IMG/VR virus record: IMGVR_UViG_3300044447_000008
Location: 1 to 43,784 of that record
Source of the DNA: a virus
Length of the DNA: 43,784 nucleotides
Direction: 5' to 3' (one strand)
Positions within the stretch are counted from its first letter, which is position 1; each line of letters starts with the position of its first letter. The translations under genes and the position numbers were made by a program. Under the pieces are notes generated by a model. That model searched no databases. It worked only from the letters and a program-made list of their open reading frames with translations, and was not told where the DNA came from. Positions 37,519-43,784 of this stretch are shown here, piece after piece.

Positions 37519-38322
37519 TTACCTGTGGAGTGAACGGATGTAGCGCATGTGCTCGCGCCGCGCCATGTCGTCGTCCGTGTCGGCGGGGGCGTCCACGCCC
37601 ACCAGGTCGACGAGCCGCGACAGCTCGCCCTGCGCTCGCTTGAGTAGCTCCCGGTTCTTACCCGAGAGCGGTTTGCCTCGCTCCGCACGTAGGGCGACCA
37701 CCCTGACCGCGCCGTCGATCGCATCCGCCAGTGCGTCCACACCGGACTTGAGCGAATCGGCGAGTGTCTCCGATGATGACACATCCGACCCGATCACGTC
37801 GAGGATCTTCCGCACCTGCTCGTCGGTCATGCCCGCCGTCTTCATCGCCTTCGCGACGAGGGTACGGGTGCCAACACCCGCACCGACCAGAACCGGCGAC
37901 CCCTCGAAAACCTTGAGCTTCTCAAGGAACCGCACCTGGTCACCCTGCCAGTCCCCAAAGGACACCTTCAGCGCGTCGTACCCATACGACCAGTCGCCGA
38001 GGCCCTTCTCAGCCAAGTTGCGGACCGTCTTGAATGTGTCGGCGCCCGCCGTAGTGTCCAGATAGAACCGTCCGTGCGCCTCGGCCTGCTCATCGGTGGC
38101 CTTGATGACCGCGTCACCCACAGGCAGCTGGGCGGCGCTGAACCCACCCCACGACGAATGCCCGTACGCGCTCACCACGATGTTGGCCCCGTCGTCGAAC
38201 GCGCCCGGCAGGGTCACATCGTCGTCGGAGTCCTTCACATTCATCGTCGCGATGATGGCAACAAACTCGCCCTTGGCCGCATCCTTGATCTCCACGCGGG
38301 TGCGGATTGTCTTGACGTCCAT
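37519..38322 (-). CDS. Prohead protease (HK97 family, S78)
   Basis: 267 aa from ATG 38322, sharing one base with the portal stop. Herpesvirus-assemblin-like serine protease: His55 in AYGHSSW and Ser112 in LGDWSYGYDAL are the expected catalytic pair. An opening beta strand set (EFVAIIATMNVKDSDDDVTL, PGAFDDG) and EGSPVLVGAG are also typical. The C-terminal 100 residues are a helical tail that may act as scaffold. It removes the capsid delta domain during maturation. Confidence 0.9.
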   Translation of the reverse strand: MDVKTIRTRVEIKDAAKGEFVAIIATMNVKDSDDDVTLPGAFDDGANIVVSAYGHSSWGGFSAAQLPVGDAVIKATDEQAEAHGRFYLDTTAGADTFKTVRNLAEKGLGDWSYGYDALKVSFGDWQGDQVRFLEKLKVFEGSPVLVGAGVGTRTLVAKAMKTAGMTDEQVRKILDVIGSDVSSSETLADSLKSGVDALADAIDGAVRVVALRAERGKPLSGKNRELLKRAQGELSRLVDLVGVDAPADTDDDMARREHMRYIRSLHR

Positions 38323-39752
38323 CAGGCTCCTTCCCCTGGCGGTGGTGCGGGTGGCGGGTTGTTCGGATCGGGCGGTACGGGCGGGGCCGGCGGCACCGCC
38401 GGCGGGTCTGGTTTCTTGTTCGGGTCCTGCAACTGCACGCTCAGTAGGCCGGTGTGCTGGCCGCGCAGCTTGCCCCAGTCCCGGGTGACGATGACCTCGA
38501 GCGCGGCGTCCGGCTCGTACCCGGACTCCAGCAAGCCCTTGAGAGTGCGCGAGTCGGCCTCACGCACGGCCGCCTCCTTGTCCGCGTCGTCCTGCAAAAA
38601 CGCCACATCGCGATCGTCGGTGGTCAACCGCTCGCCGACGGCCGGAACCGTCACCAACGTCTCGAGGCTGGCCGCGGCCTTGTTCCACAGATCTCGAATG
38701 TTCGCGTCTACGAAGATCCGGCGCAGCGCGCCGAGGTTGCCGGCGTTCAGCGCAGACCCGCCGAGCCCTTCGGAGGAGCCGAGGATGGACGGGTGCACAC
38801 CGCCGGCCATCGCGATCCGCGTCTCCACCTTCGCCTGCATGTTGCCCAGGTCCAAATCCTTGAAATTAAAGGTCAGCGGGGTGATGTCCGCGCCGCCCGC
38901 AACAAAGATCGTCTTGTATGCGTTGTTGACACCCTCATACATGGCCTTGAATTTCGCGACGAACGCGGTGAACTCGTCATCATCCAGATCGTCACTCATC
39001 TTGACCACCATGGACGGTGACGCGCCCTGACGCAGAAATGTGGTCTTGTGCTGCGTCATCGCCCGGTCGGCGAGGACCTCCCGAATCACCGGCGTCAGCC
39101 ACGACATGCCCCGGTACCTGGCCTCCGGATCGGGGATCGGCGAATAGTGGCTGACCTCTTCCGGCAGGAAGAACCACGGATCGCCCGCCCGACCCGGGGA
39201 CGTGTACGAGAATCCGATGATCCGCGCGTCCGGCCCGTTCACGTCGCCCGATGGTGCGTCGATGAGGATCTTCACCCTGTCTGGCCGCAGCCGCGCCATA
39301 AACAGGCCATCGTTGGCGCGCGCGGCCTTTCCGAGTCGGCCCGTCTGGTCGCACAGGGTGTAGAAGTTGTTGCCGGCAAGACCGGTGTCCAGCTCCATAC
39401 GGCCCAGCATTTCGCCGCTGGTGCCGTTGGCCCAGGGCCGATCGAACAGCGCCAGGTCCGGGCTGGTGTGCAGCTCGCCGGGCCGGCCGTCGACGTAGCG
39501 GCGCCACGCAAACCGGGCCTGGCCGAACACCCGCATCCTGGCCAGAAAGACGGAGAACACGACCGAGTTGCCTTTGAAGTAGTCGCGGGCGAACGTGTCG
39601 AACGAGCCGCCGCCCAGCTCGTCCGGGCCAATGGGGCCGCCGCCCAGGGCGATGGCGGCACCGTCCGCCCAGAACGGCGGCATCGTGAAACCCTTCCGGC
39701 CGGTCGCCGGTGCGTGCGACGCCCGCGCTTCGATGCGATCCAGCCACCCCAT
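38322..39752 (-). CDS. Portal protein (HK97 family)
   Basis: 476 aa from ATG 39752. Recognisable portal pattern: DYFKGNSVVFSVFLARMRVF, RRYVDGRPGELHTSPDLALF, ELDTGLAGNNFYTLCDQTGR, PEEVSHYSPIPDPEARYRGM, FLRQGASPSMVVKMSDDLDD and RIAMAGGVHPSILGSSEGLG. The last 60 residues are a low-complexity Pro-rich tail (PPAVPPAPPVPPDPNNPPP). It forms the twelve-part ring through which DNA enters. Confidence 0.93.
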   Translation of the reverse strand: MGWLDRIEARASHAPATGRKGFTMPPFWADGAAIALGGGPIGPDELGGGSFDTFARDYFKGNSVVFSVFLARMRVFGQARFAWRRYVDGRPGELHTSPDLALFDRPWANGTSGEMLGRMELDTGLAGNNFYTLCDQTGRLGKAARANDGLFMARLRPDRVKILIDAPSGDVNGPDARIIGFSYTSPGRAGDPWFFLPEEVSHYSPIPDPEARYRGMSWLTPVIREVLADRAMTQHKTTFLRQGASPSMVVKMSDDLDDDEFTAFVAKFKAMYEGVNNAYKTIFVAGGADITPLTFNFKDLDLGNMQAKVETRIAMAGGVHPSILGSSEGLGGSALNAGNLGALRRIFVDANIRDLWNKAAASLETLVTVPAVGERLTTDDRDVAFLQDDADKEAAVREADSRTLKGLLESGYEPDAALEVIVTRDWGKLRGQHTGLLSVQLQDPNKKPDPPAVPPAPPVPPDPNNPPPAPPPGEGA

Positions 39753-39755
39753 CTG

Positions 39756-39992
39756 TTACCCGCCCGGTCGCTGCGCCGGTGCGGACCCGCGGCCCTTGTC
39801 GAATCCCTCGAGGAACGCCGCCCCGACGCGCACCGCGACCCACACAACGACGCCCACGGTGTAGCCGACAAGCATTGGCAGGAACGCGACGACCGCGAGC
39901 CGGACGCGCAGCCACACCCGCCGCCAGTCGACGGGCGCCCGGGTGGTGGTAGCGCGTGCCTCAATCGCGTCGATATGGTTCAGAGTGGTCAC
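39756..39992 (-). CDS. Small membrane protein before portal
   Basis: 78 aa from GTG 39992 behind GGAGG. One hydrophobic helix (LAVVAFLPMLVGYTVGVVVW, running on to VAVRVGAAF) between a basic N-terminal part (WRRVWLRVR) and a Gly/Arg-rich tail. Its role between terminase and portal is unclear. ORFs of this size with a single helix occur here in other actinophages. Confidence 0.65.
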   Translation of the reverse strand: MTTLNHIDAIEARATTTRAPVDWRRVWLRVRLAVVAFLPMLVGYTVGVVVWVAVRVGAAFLEGFDKGRGSAPAQRPGG

Positions 39993-40043
39993 ATGCCCCG
40001 CCCTCCTGCCGTGGTGGGTTTAGGGCGAACGGTATCATCACGC

Positions 40044-40062
40044 ACCGTCCAACCAGGACGGT
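40044..40062 (-). promoter_or_regulatory. Stem-loop directly after terminase stop
   Basis: ACCGTCC and GGACGGT form a 7-bp perfect stem with a 5-base loop (AACCA on plus), beginning one base after the terminase TAG (40063-40065). The 70-base gap to 39992 holds no convincing gene. Possible weak terminator, pause site or RNA end-protecting element. Confidence 0.5.
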
Positions 40063-41541
40063 CTACGCAGACGCCACCTGCGGCGCGCCCCGCCGGTTGC
40101 CATTGCGGATCAGCCCACCGAGCGCCATCGTCGCCCCGATCCACGGGGTTACGTCCGCGGTGGTGTCGGCCCGCTCCCACACATACCCGCCCTGACCGGT
40201 GTCGCGTTTGGTGGTGGCCTGCACCGCCGTGTTCATGGTGGGCTGGTCCAAGTGCCTGGCCGAATGCGTCTCGGTGACGAGCTGCGTCATCTTGCTACAC
40301 CAGGCAGTGAAGTCGGCAAGGGTCGGCTCCACCACCTTGATCTTGGCGTGGATCAGATCCGGGATGATGAGCGCCGCCGGGCCCTTCTTGTCGACCACGA
40401 ACGCGCACGGCCGCATCTTCTTCATCGCCCGCGCATGGTCGGGGATCCACGCCGTACCGGGCCGGTTCGCAATCATCTCCAGGTGCACCATGCCATCCGC
40501 GCGCCGCGACGCGATCGAGGCAGACGACACGCTGTGATCCCACGACGTCTCATACCCGACCGCGAACGCCCGGCCGCGGGATGACGTCGGATCCTTCAGG
40601 CTGCCCCACACGTCCTCGGCGAACAGCGCCCAACCCTCATCGTTCGGATACTCGCCCACGCCCAAGAACTCGCGGTCAAAATCCCACTTCGCCATGCCGC
40701 CGTTGGCCAGCTTGGACAGAAACGACTGCGTGATGCGCGTGCCCATGGCCGGGTTCGTCTTCGCCCACGTCCGCGGGTCGCCACGCACATCCAGTACACA
40801 ATCGTCGGGGCACGCTTTCGTGTGCGCCAGGTGGGCGGCGAACTCGAAGAACGCCACACCCGGCTCCTGCCGGTAGCCGCGCCGGCGGACACGGGCCAAC
40901 ACCACCGACTCGGAGCGCAGCTTGATGTCACCGGCCGAGCCGAGATACCACACCTGCCACCTCGGCTGTGTTGCCATAGTCGGGATCATCGCCGCGATCG
41001 GCTGATCGTCAAGGATCATCGACTCGTCGAGCATGACGGTGTTACAGCCGTCGAACCCACGCCCGGCGCCGCCGGTCCTCGCCATGTACAGCAGGCGCGC
41101 AGTCTTGCCGTTGATCCGGAACTCGAAACCCTCTTCGCCCTTGCTCTCCGACTTCTTCATGAGCCGGTTATCGAGGTCGGGGTTCGACTCCACGATGATC
41201 TTCATGCGGCGGAACGCATCCCGTGACGTCTTGAATTCGTGTGCACTGTGGAGGATCAGCGTCTCACCCCACGCGAACAGACCGGTCAGCTCGCGGGTCT
41301 CGATGATTCGGCCCTTGCCGTTCTGGCGCGGAATGATGACCCCGGCCTCATTGCACGTCCAGGTGTCGTCCTTCTCCTCGCCCATCGCGCCGTCAAGAAT
41401 GTGCACCTGGTACGGGTCGAGGTCGAGCCGGCACGCGGCCGCCATCTCCACCGCGTCCTGACCGGCCGATGTCCACGCCTGTGGCACCCACTCATAGGTA
41501 GGAGTCTGCGAGCCCAGAAGGACCGCACCGGCGCTGTCCAC
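40063..41541 (-). CDS. terL: Terminase large subunit
   Basis: 492 aa from GTG 41541. ATPase domain with Walker A PRQNGKG (71-77) and Walker B VMLDES (about 169-174), plus WETLILHSAHE-type motif and GGAGRGFDG. C-terminal nuclease domain: the first metal site, usually FD, reads YE here (RAFAVGYETSWDHSVSS). The second is CAFVVDKKGPA and the third DVTPWIGATMALGG. It cuts phage DNA and pumps it into the head. DNA around its start (41535-41542) contains TGTCCACA. Confidence 0.93.
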   Translation of the reverse strand: MDSAGAVLLGSQTPTYEWVPQAWTSAGQDAVEMAAACRLDLDPYQVHILDGAMGEEKDDTWTCNEAGVIIPRQNGKGRIIETRELTGLFAWGETLILHSAHEFKTSRDAFRRMKIIVESNPDLDNRLMKKSESKGEEGFEFRINGKTARLLYMARTGGAGRGFDGCNTVMLDESMILDDQPIAAMIPTMATQPRWQVWYLGSAGDIKLRSESVVLARVRRRGYRQEPGVAFFEFAAHLAHTKACPDDCVLDVRGDPRTWAKTNPAMGTRITQSFLSKLANGGMAKWDFDREFLGVGEYPNDEGWALFAEDVWGSLKDPTSSRGRAFAVGYETSWDHSVSSASIASRRADGMVHLEMIANRPGTAWIPDHARAMKKMRPCAFVVDKKGPAALIIPDLIHAKIKVVEPTLADFTAWCSKMTQLVTETHSARHLDQPTMNTAVQATTKRDTGQGGYVWERADTTADVTPWIGATMALGGLIRNGNRRGAPQVASA

Positions 41542-41550
41542 AATGGAAGC

Positions 41551-41862
41551 TTACCTCGCTAGTTTCGCACGGCGCGCGGCCCGCTTCGCCGCCACCTGAT
41601 CCACGCTGTCAGCAACCGGTACCGCCGCCGGCGGCGTCACCGTGGCCACGTCCCGCAGGTCCGCGGCCGCCACCCGCAGCTCCCGCGACAACGTGGCCAC
41701 CGCAGACAACGGCTGATCCTGCCCGCGCGCCGCGTCGAGCTGCTCCGCCAGGGCGTAGATCTGCGCCACCTGGGCCTTCTGCCGCGCGGACAGAAGGCCC
41801 AGCGTCGCCACATAGGCGCGGTATTCGCGCTCGACCGCGCCGATCCGTCTACGGCCAGGCAC
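41551..41862 (-). CDS. Probable terminase small subunit
   Basis: 103 aa from GTG 41862 (a TTG at 41868 is possible). Helical throughout: GAVEREYRAYVATLGLLSAR, AQVAQIYALAEQLDAARGQD, ATLSRELRVAAADLRDVATV, then a basic tail (AKRAARRAKLAR). This matches short proteins just upstream of terminase large in Streptomyces-type phages, where they serve as small subunit or DNA-recognition partner. No clear HTH, so the call rests mainly on position and size. Confidence 0.6.
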   Translation of the reverse strand: MPGRRRIGAVEREYRAYVATLGLLSARQKAQVAQIYALAEQLDAARGQDQPLSAVATLSRELRVAAADLRDVATVTPPAAVPVADSVDQVAAKRAARRAKLAR

Positions 41863-42049
41863 GGACAACCGCCGTCACGACCGCGCCGACCACGACCCAA
41901 CCGCCGCACGGGATGGCGAGTATCGCCAAACCGGTGAGCAACCAGCCATGTCGGAGCCACAACCGGTGCGCCCAGAACCGCACCTGCGCCCCCACCGGGA
42001 GCTGGCGCAAGATGATGCGCTGCTGCCGGGTAAGTCCGCGACCCCTCAC
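41849..42049 (-). CDS. Small membrane protein
   Basis: 66 aa from GTG 42049 (GTGA overlap). A basic start (RGRGLTRQQRIILRQLPVGA, RFWAHRLWLRHG) is followed by one long hydrophobic stretch (WLLTGLAILAIPCGGWVVVG; AVVTAVV) that may be two helices. Translationally coupled to the genes on both sides. Function unknown. Confidence 0.65.
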   Translation of the reverse strand: MRGRGLTRQQRIILRQLPVGAQVRFWAHRLWLRHGWLLTGLAILAIPCGGWVVVGAVVTAVVRAWP

Positions 42050-42357
42050 CGGGTCACCCCAGGATGCGGCATCACTGACGGGGTGACAGTAGGCACCACA
42101 CCCGGCGGCATCGCACCATCCACCGCGGCCCAGCCAAACAGGATCAGCCCAACCATAATGGCCATACTCGCGACCAGGTTGGCGACCACCATCCAGTCCC
42201 GAACGTCCGCCACGAACGACCGGGCCGGCGGCCCATACAGCGGCTCCCACTCAGGCCCATCATCAGGCAGCCAGATCGGACGCGCCGCGTGCGGTGGGAA
42301 CACCACCGTGTCGTCCGGGCCACCGCCCTTGCGCGGACGCCTATGCGCCGCCGTCAT
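42046..42357 (-). CDS. Single-helix membrane protein
   Basis: 103 aa from ATG 42357 (ATGA overlap). A Pro-rich, charged N-terminal half (RPRKGGGPDDTVVFPPHAAR), one membrane helix (MVVANLVASMAIMVGLILFG) and a Pro/Val tail. No family recognised. Together with the next gene it may form a small membrane pair near the packaging genes. Confidence 0.65.
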   Translation of the reverse strand: MTAAHRRPRKGGGPDDTVVFPPHAARPIWLPDDGPEWEPLYGPPARSFVADVRDWMVVANLVASMAIMVGLILFGWAAVDGAMPPGVVPTVTPSVMPHPGVTR

Positions 42358-42662
42358 CGCGGTCCCTCCGCATCCGCAGCATCAGCAGGCGCGCGGCGCC
42401 CCCCGATCGGCTGCGACGCGGGCAGCGGCGCCAACGGCCGCGGGTCCGGCTGCGCCGCGCGGACCACGGCCAGCTGACCATCGGCCACGATCACACCCAC
42501 CTGCACACCCGGCGGCATGCCGCGCTCAATGGCCGCCTTCACCTCCAGCGCCTCGTCGACGTCGACGCCTTCGTCCAACCGCAGCACCAACGTGTCACCG
42601 GGCCTGACCACCAAACCCTCCGCGATGTGCACGCGCACCGTGGGCGTTTCCTGATCGGTCAT
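42354..42662 (-). CDS. Hypothetical protein
   Basis: 102 aa from ATG 42662 (ATGA overlap). Beta/alpha N-terminal domain (TVRVHIAEGLVVRPGDTLVL, EALEVKAAIERGMPPGVQVG, VIVADGQLAVV) and a disordered Ala/Pro/Arg tail. The VRPGDTLVLRLD strand is typical of small phage proteins in this position. Function unknown. Confidence 0.7.
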   Translation of the reverse strand: MTDQETPTVRVHIAEGLVVRPGDTLVLRLDEGVDVDEALEVKAAIERGMPPGVQVGVIVADGQLAVVRAAQPDPRPLAPLPASQPIGGRRAPADAADAEGPR

Positions 42663-42856
42663 TTCTTGCTCCTGTCCTTCCACTCTGGAGTGGCGAGTAG
42701 GTCTTGCACGGATTGGTTTTGGACCCGCCACACCCCGGGCCGGATCTGCTCGGTGACGATGTCGCCGGCGTCGTGCAGCGGGCGGAGCTCGGCCCGCTTG
42801 ATGCCCAACGCGTTGGCGGCCTGGGCGAGGGTCAACCACTCGCCGAGGTAGATCAT
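42659..42856 (-). CDS. Small excisionase/MerR-like HTH protein
   Basis: 65 aa from ATG 42856 (ATGA overlap). HTH_17-like: WLTLAQAANALGIKRAELRP, LHDAGDIVTEQIRPGVWRV, QNQSVQDLLATPEW. It could be a second recombination factor or a late regulator. Given its place just before terminase, a small terminase-like DNA-recognition role is also possible. Confidence 0.75.
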   Translation of the reverse strand: MIYLGEWLTLAQAANALGIKRAELRPLHDAGDIVTEQIRPGVWRVQNQSVQDLLATPEWKDRSKK

Positions 42857-43182
42857 GGCTTGGTATCCGTGCGCGATGACGCTGGATGGGAGGAGTCGAG
42901 TTGGCCCCACTGAACGTCTTTGCAGTAGAGGCACTGCCGGTGCGCCTCGATCTCGCCCTCGGCCGCGCAGGCGTGCCAGTGGTGGACGCACGTCTCGTTG
43001 AGGTACTGGCGGAGATCGGAGCCCATCTGGCGATGGCCCGGGTTGGTGCCGCTGACGGCCAGGAAGCCCTCCAGCCGCCAGAGCCAGCGCCGGTCGATGG
43101 CGGTCGCGTCAGGCTCGCCTCGCGAACACAGCCCCTCCTCGCGGAGCATCGCTGAGGCGCGGTTGAGCCAGTGCGTCATCAC
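42853..43182 (-). CDS. Zinc-binding hypothetical protein
   Basis: 109 aa from GTG 43182 (an ATG follows at 43179). The C-terminal half carries CVHHWHAC then HRQCLYCKDVQWG, enough ligands for one or two zinc ions. N-terminal helix-rich part (WLNRASAMLREEGLCSRGEP, RWLWRLEGFLAVSGT). Coupled to the upstream gene by GTGA. Function unknown. Confidence 0.72.
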   Translation of the reverse strand: MMTHWLNRASAMLREEGLCSRGEPDATAIDRRWLWRLEGFLAVSGTNPGHRQMGSDLRQYLNETCVHHWHACAAEGEIEAHRQCLYCKDVQWGQLDSSHPASSRTDTKP

Positions 43183-43784
43183 GACAGGACACCGCCGTCC
43201 TGCAGCTCGCCGTGCCGCACCTGACCCGGCACGCGCCGCACCGGACGGCCATTCACCGCCGGCCCGGCCCCACGCTCACCCTCGACCCGGGCCAGAGCCA
43301 CCGCGACGCGGGTCAGGTAGTGCGTCATCAACGCACGCGACGGCGGCACGGCGGGTTCGGCCTGCCCCAGCATCGTCAGGAGGCTCGTCACGATACCCAA
43401 CGCGCCCGCCAGATCACCCGCGGCCGGCGCCGTGACGTCCACCGGGCCCACCGATACCACCGGATCGGCTACGACGCTCTCAACGGGCGCAAGAAGGACC
43501 CGCAACGGCGGCCACCCACTCATATCGGCGCGAACCTCGGCGGCCATGACGGCCTGATGCTCCGCGAGCGTCTTCGGACGGGCAGCGCCGTCACCCACAG
43601 TTACGACTACAGGGCGGGCGGGGTCGGCCACGGCGCCGGACTGCGGGGTGGCCGAGTCTGCCGCGTCACCCGTCCGATGTGGACCACCGCCAAGGTCACC
43701 CGCTAAGCCTCTGACCTGCGGAAACGCGGCGGCGGCGTGATCTTCCCGGGACACTCCGACCCCCGGGAGAGAGAAGAGATCGGC
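43179..43784 (-). CDS. Hypothetical phage protein, probable first gene of late operon, runs over the window edge
   Basis: The frame is open from base 43784 to its TGA at 43179. A GTG at 43754 could serve as start. More likely the gene starts at the ATG at position 21 of the left end (behind GGGAGGGGG) and crosses the junction, giving 208 aa. The sequence is Ala/Pro/Asp-rich in its first half. The middle has a predicted hydrophobic helix (AGALGIVTSLLTMLG), followed by an Arg-rich tail. The TGA overlaps the next start (GTGA). I do not recognise a family. Position upstream of terminase and near the HNH gene fits the start of the packaging region. Confidence 0.6.
   Translation of the reverse strand, partial: ADLFSLPGVGVSREDHAAAAFPQVRGLAGDLGGGPHRTGDAADSATPQSGAVADPARPVVVTVGDGAARPKTLAEHQAVMAAEVRADMSGWPPLRVLLAPVESVVADPVVSVGPVDVTAPAAGDLAGALGIVTSLLTMLGQAEPAVPPSRALMTHYLTRVAVALARVEGERGAGPAVNGRPVRRVPGQVRHGELQDGGVLS

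Noticed and set aside
39989-40180. 63-codon ORF between terminase and the small membrane protein
   Set aside because: Most of it overlaps the terminase end in another frame, and its composition is of the shadow type.
39048-40277. 409-codon plus-strand ORF opposite portal and terminase end
   Set aside because: Antisense shadow of well-recognised portal and terminase genes.

Overview
The window looks like the complete genome of a temperate siphovirus (long-tailed, HK97-type head) infecting a high-GC actinobacterium. This rests on GC-rich codon use, frequent GTG starts, chains of ATGA/GTGA-overlapped genes, leaderless-type promoters, and a gene order typical of actinophages. No host genes are visible. 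The exact host genus cannot be read from the sequence; Micromonosporaceae- or Streptomyces-like is a guess. The two window ends appear to join: the minus-strand reading frame open at base 1 continues in frame into the frame open at base 43784, and a strong ribosome binding site with ATG lies just inside the left end. The window is therefore probably a circular or circularly permuted phage genome opened inside a gene, with attP intact in the middle, and not a prophage with flanks.

Layout. (1) 13.8 kb down to 0 kb, minus strand: early operon, starting with a Cro/HTH protein (13526-13804) and an excisionase-like protein (13323-13529). Next come a coiled-coil protein, a double winged-helix protein, a RecE-like nuclease with a presumed single-strand annealing protein, a RuvC-like resolvase, and a replication module (replisome organiser plus helicase-loader-like protein). 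The operon ends in a beta-class DNA methyltransferase, an HNH endonuclease and many small, often Cys-rich proteins. (2) 13.8-13.93 kb: a genetic switch with two divergent promoters and four related 12-bp operators. (3) 13.9-16.2 kb, plus strand: repressor and tyrosine integrase, then attP, which carries the 3' part of a tRNA-Met/Ile (CAT) gene flanked by paired arm-type repeats. (4) 16.2-19.4 kb: an accessory segment resembling the regulatory region of actinobacterial integrative plasmids: a membrane protein, a short GntR regulator behind a 36-bp perfect palindrome, three small ORFs, and a GntR/UTRA regulator with a co-transcribed cupin-like protein. (5) 43.7 kb down to 19.4 kb, minus strand: late operon in the order small proteins, terminase, portal, prohead protease, capsid, decoration/connector proteins, major tail protein, tail-assembly chaperones (-1 overlap), tape measure, distal and minor tail proteins, GH25 endolysin, holin and membrane proteins.

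How it works together. In the lysogen the plus-strand repressor and integrase would be expressed. The repressor, or the opposing Cro-like protein, would choose between the two promoters through the four operators. On induction, the minus-strand operon would produce excisionase and the replication and recombination functions, and would then run (across the window junction) into HNH, terminase and structural genes. The most interesting elements are the symmetric switch, the attP arm architecture partly encoded inside int, the integrase with a large Cys/His-rich insertion, the perfect 36-bp operator-like palindrome, a 20-codon ORF that coincides with a hairpin, and a long repeat-built structural protein.
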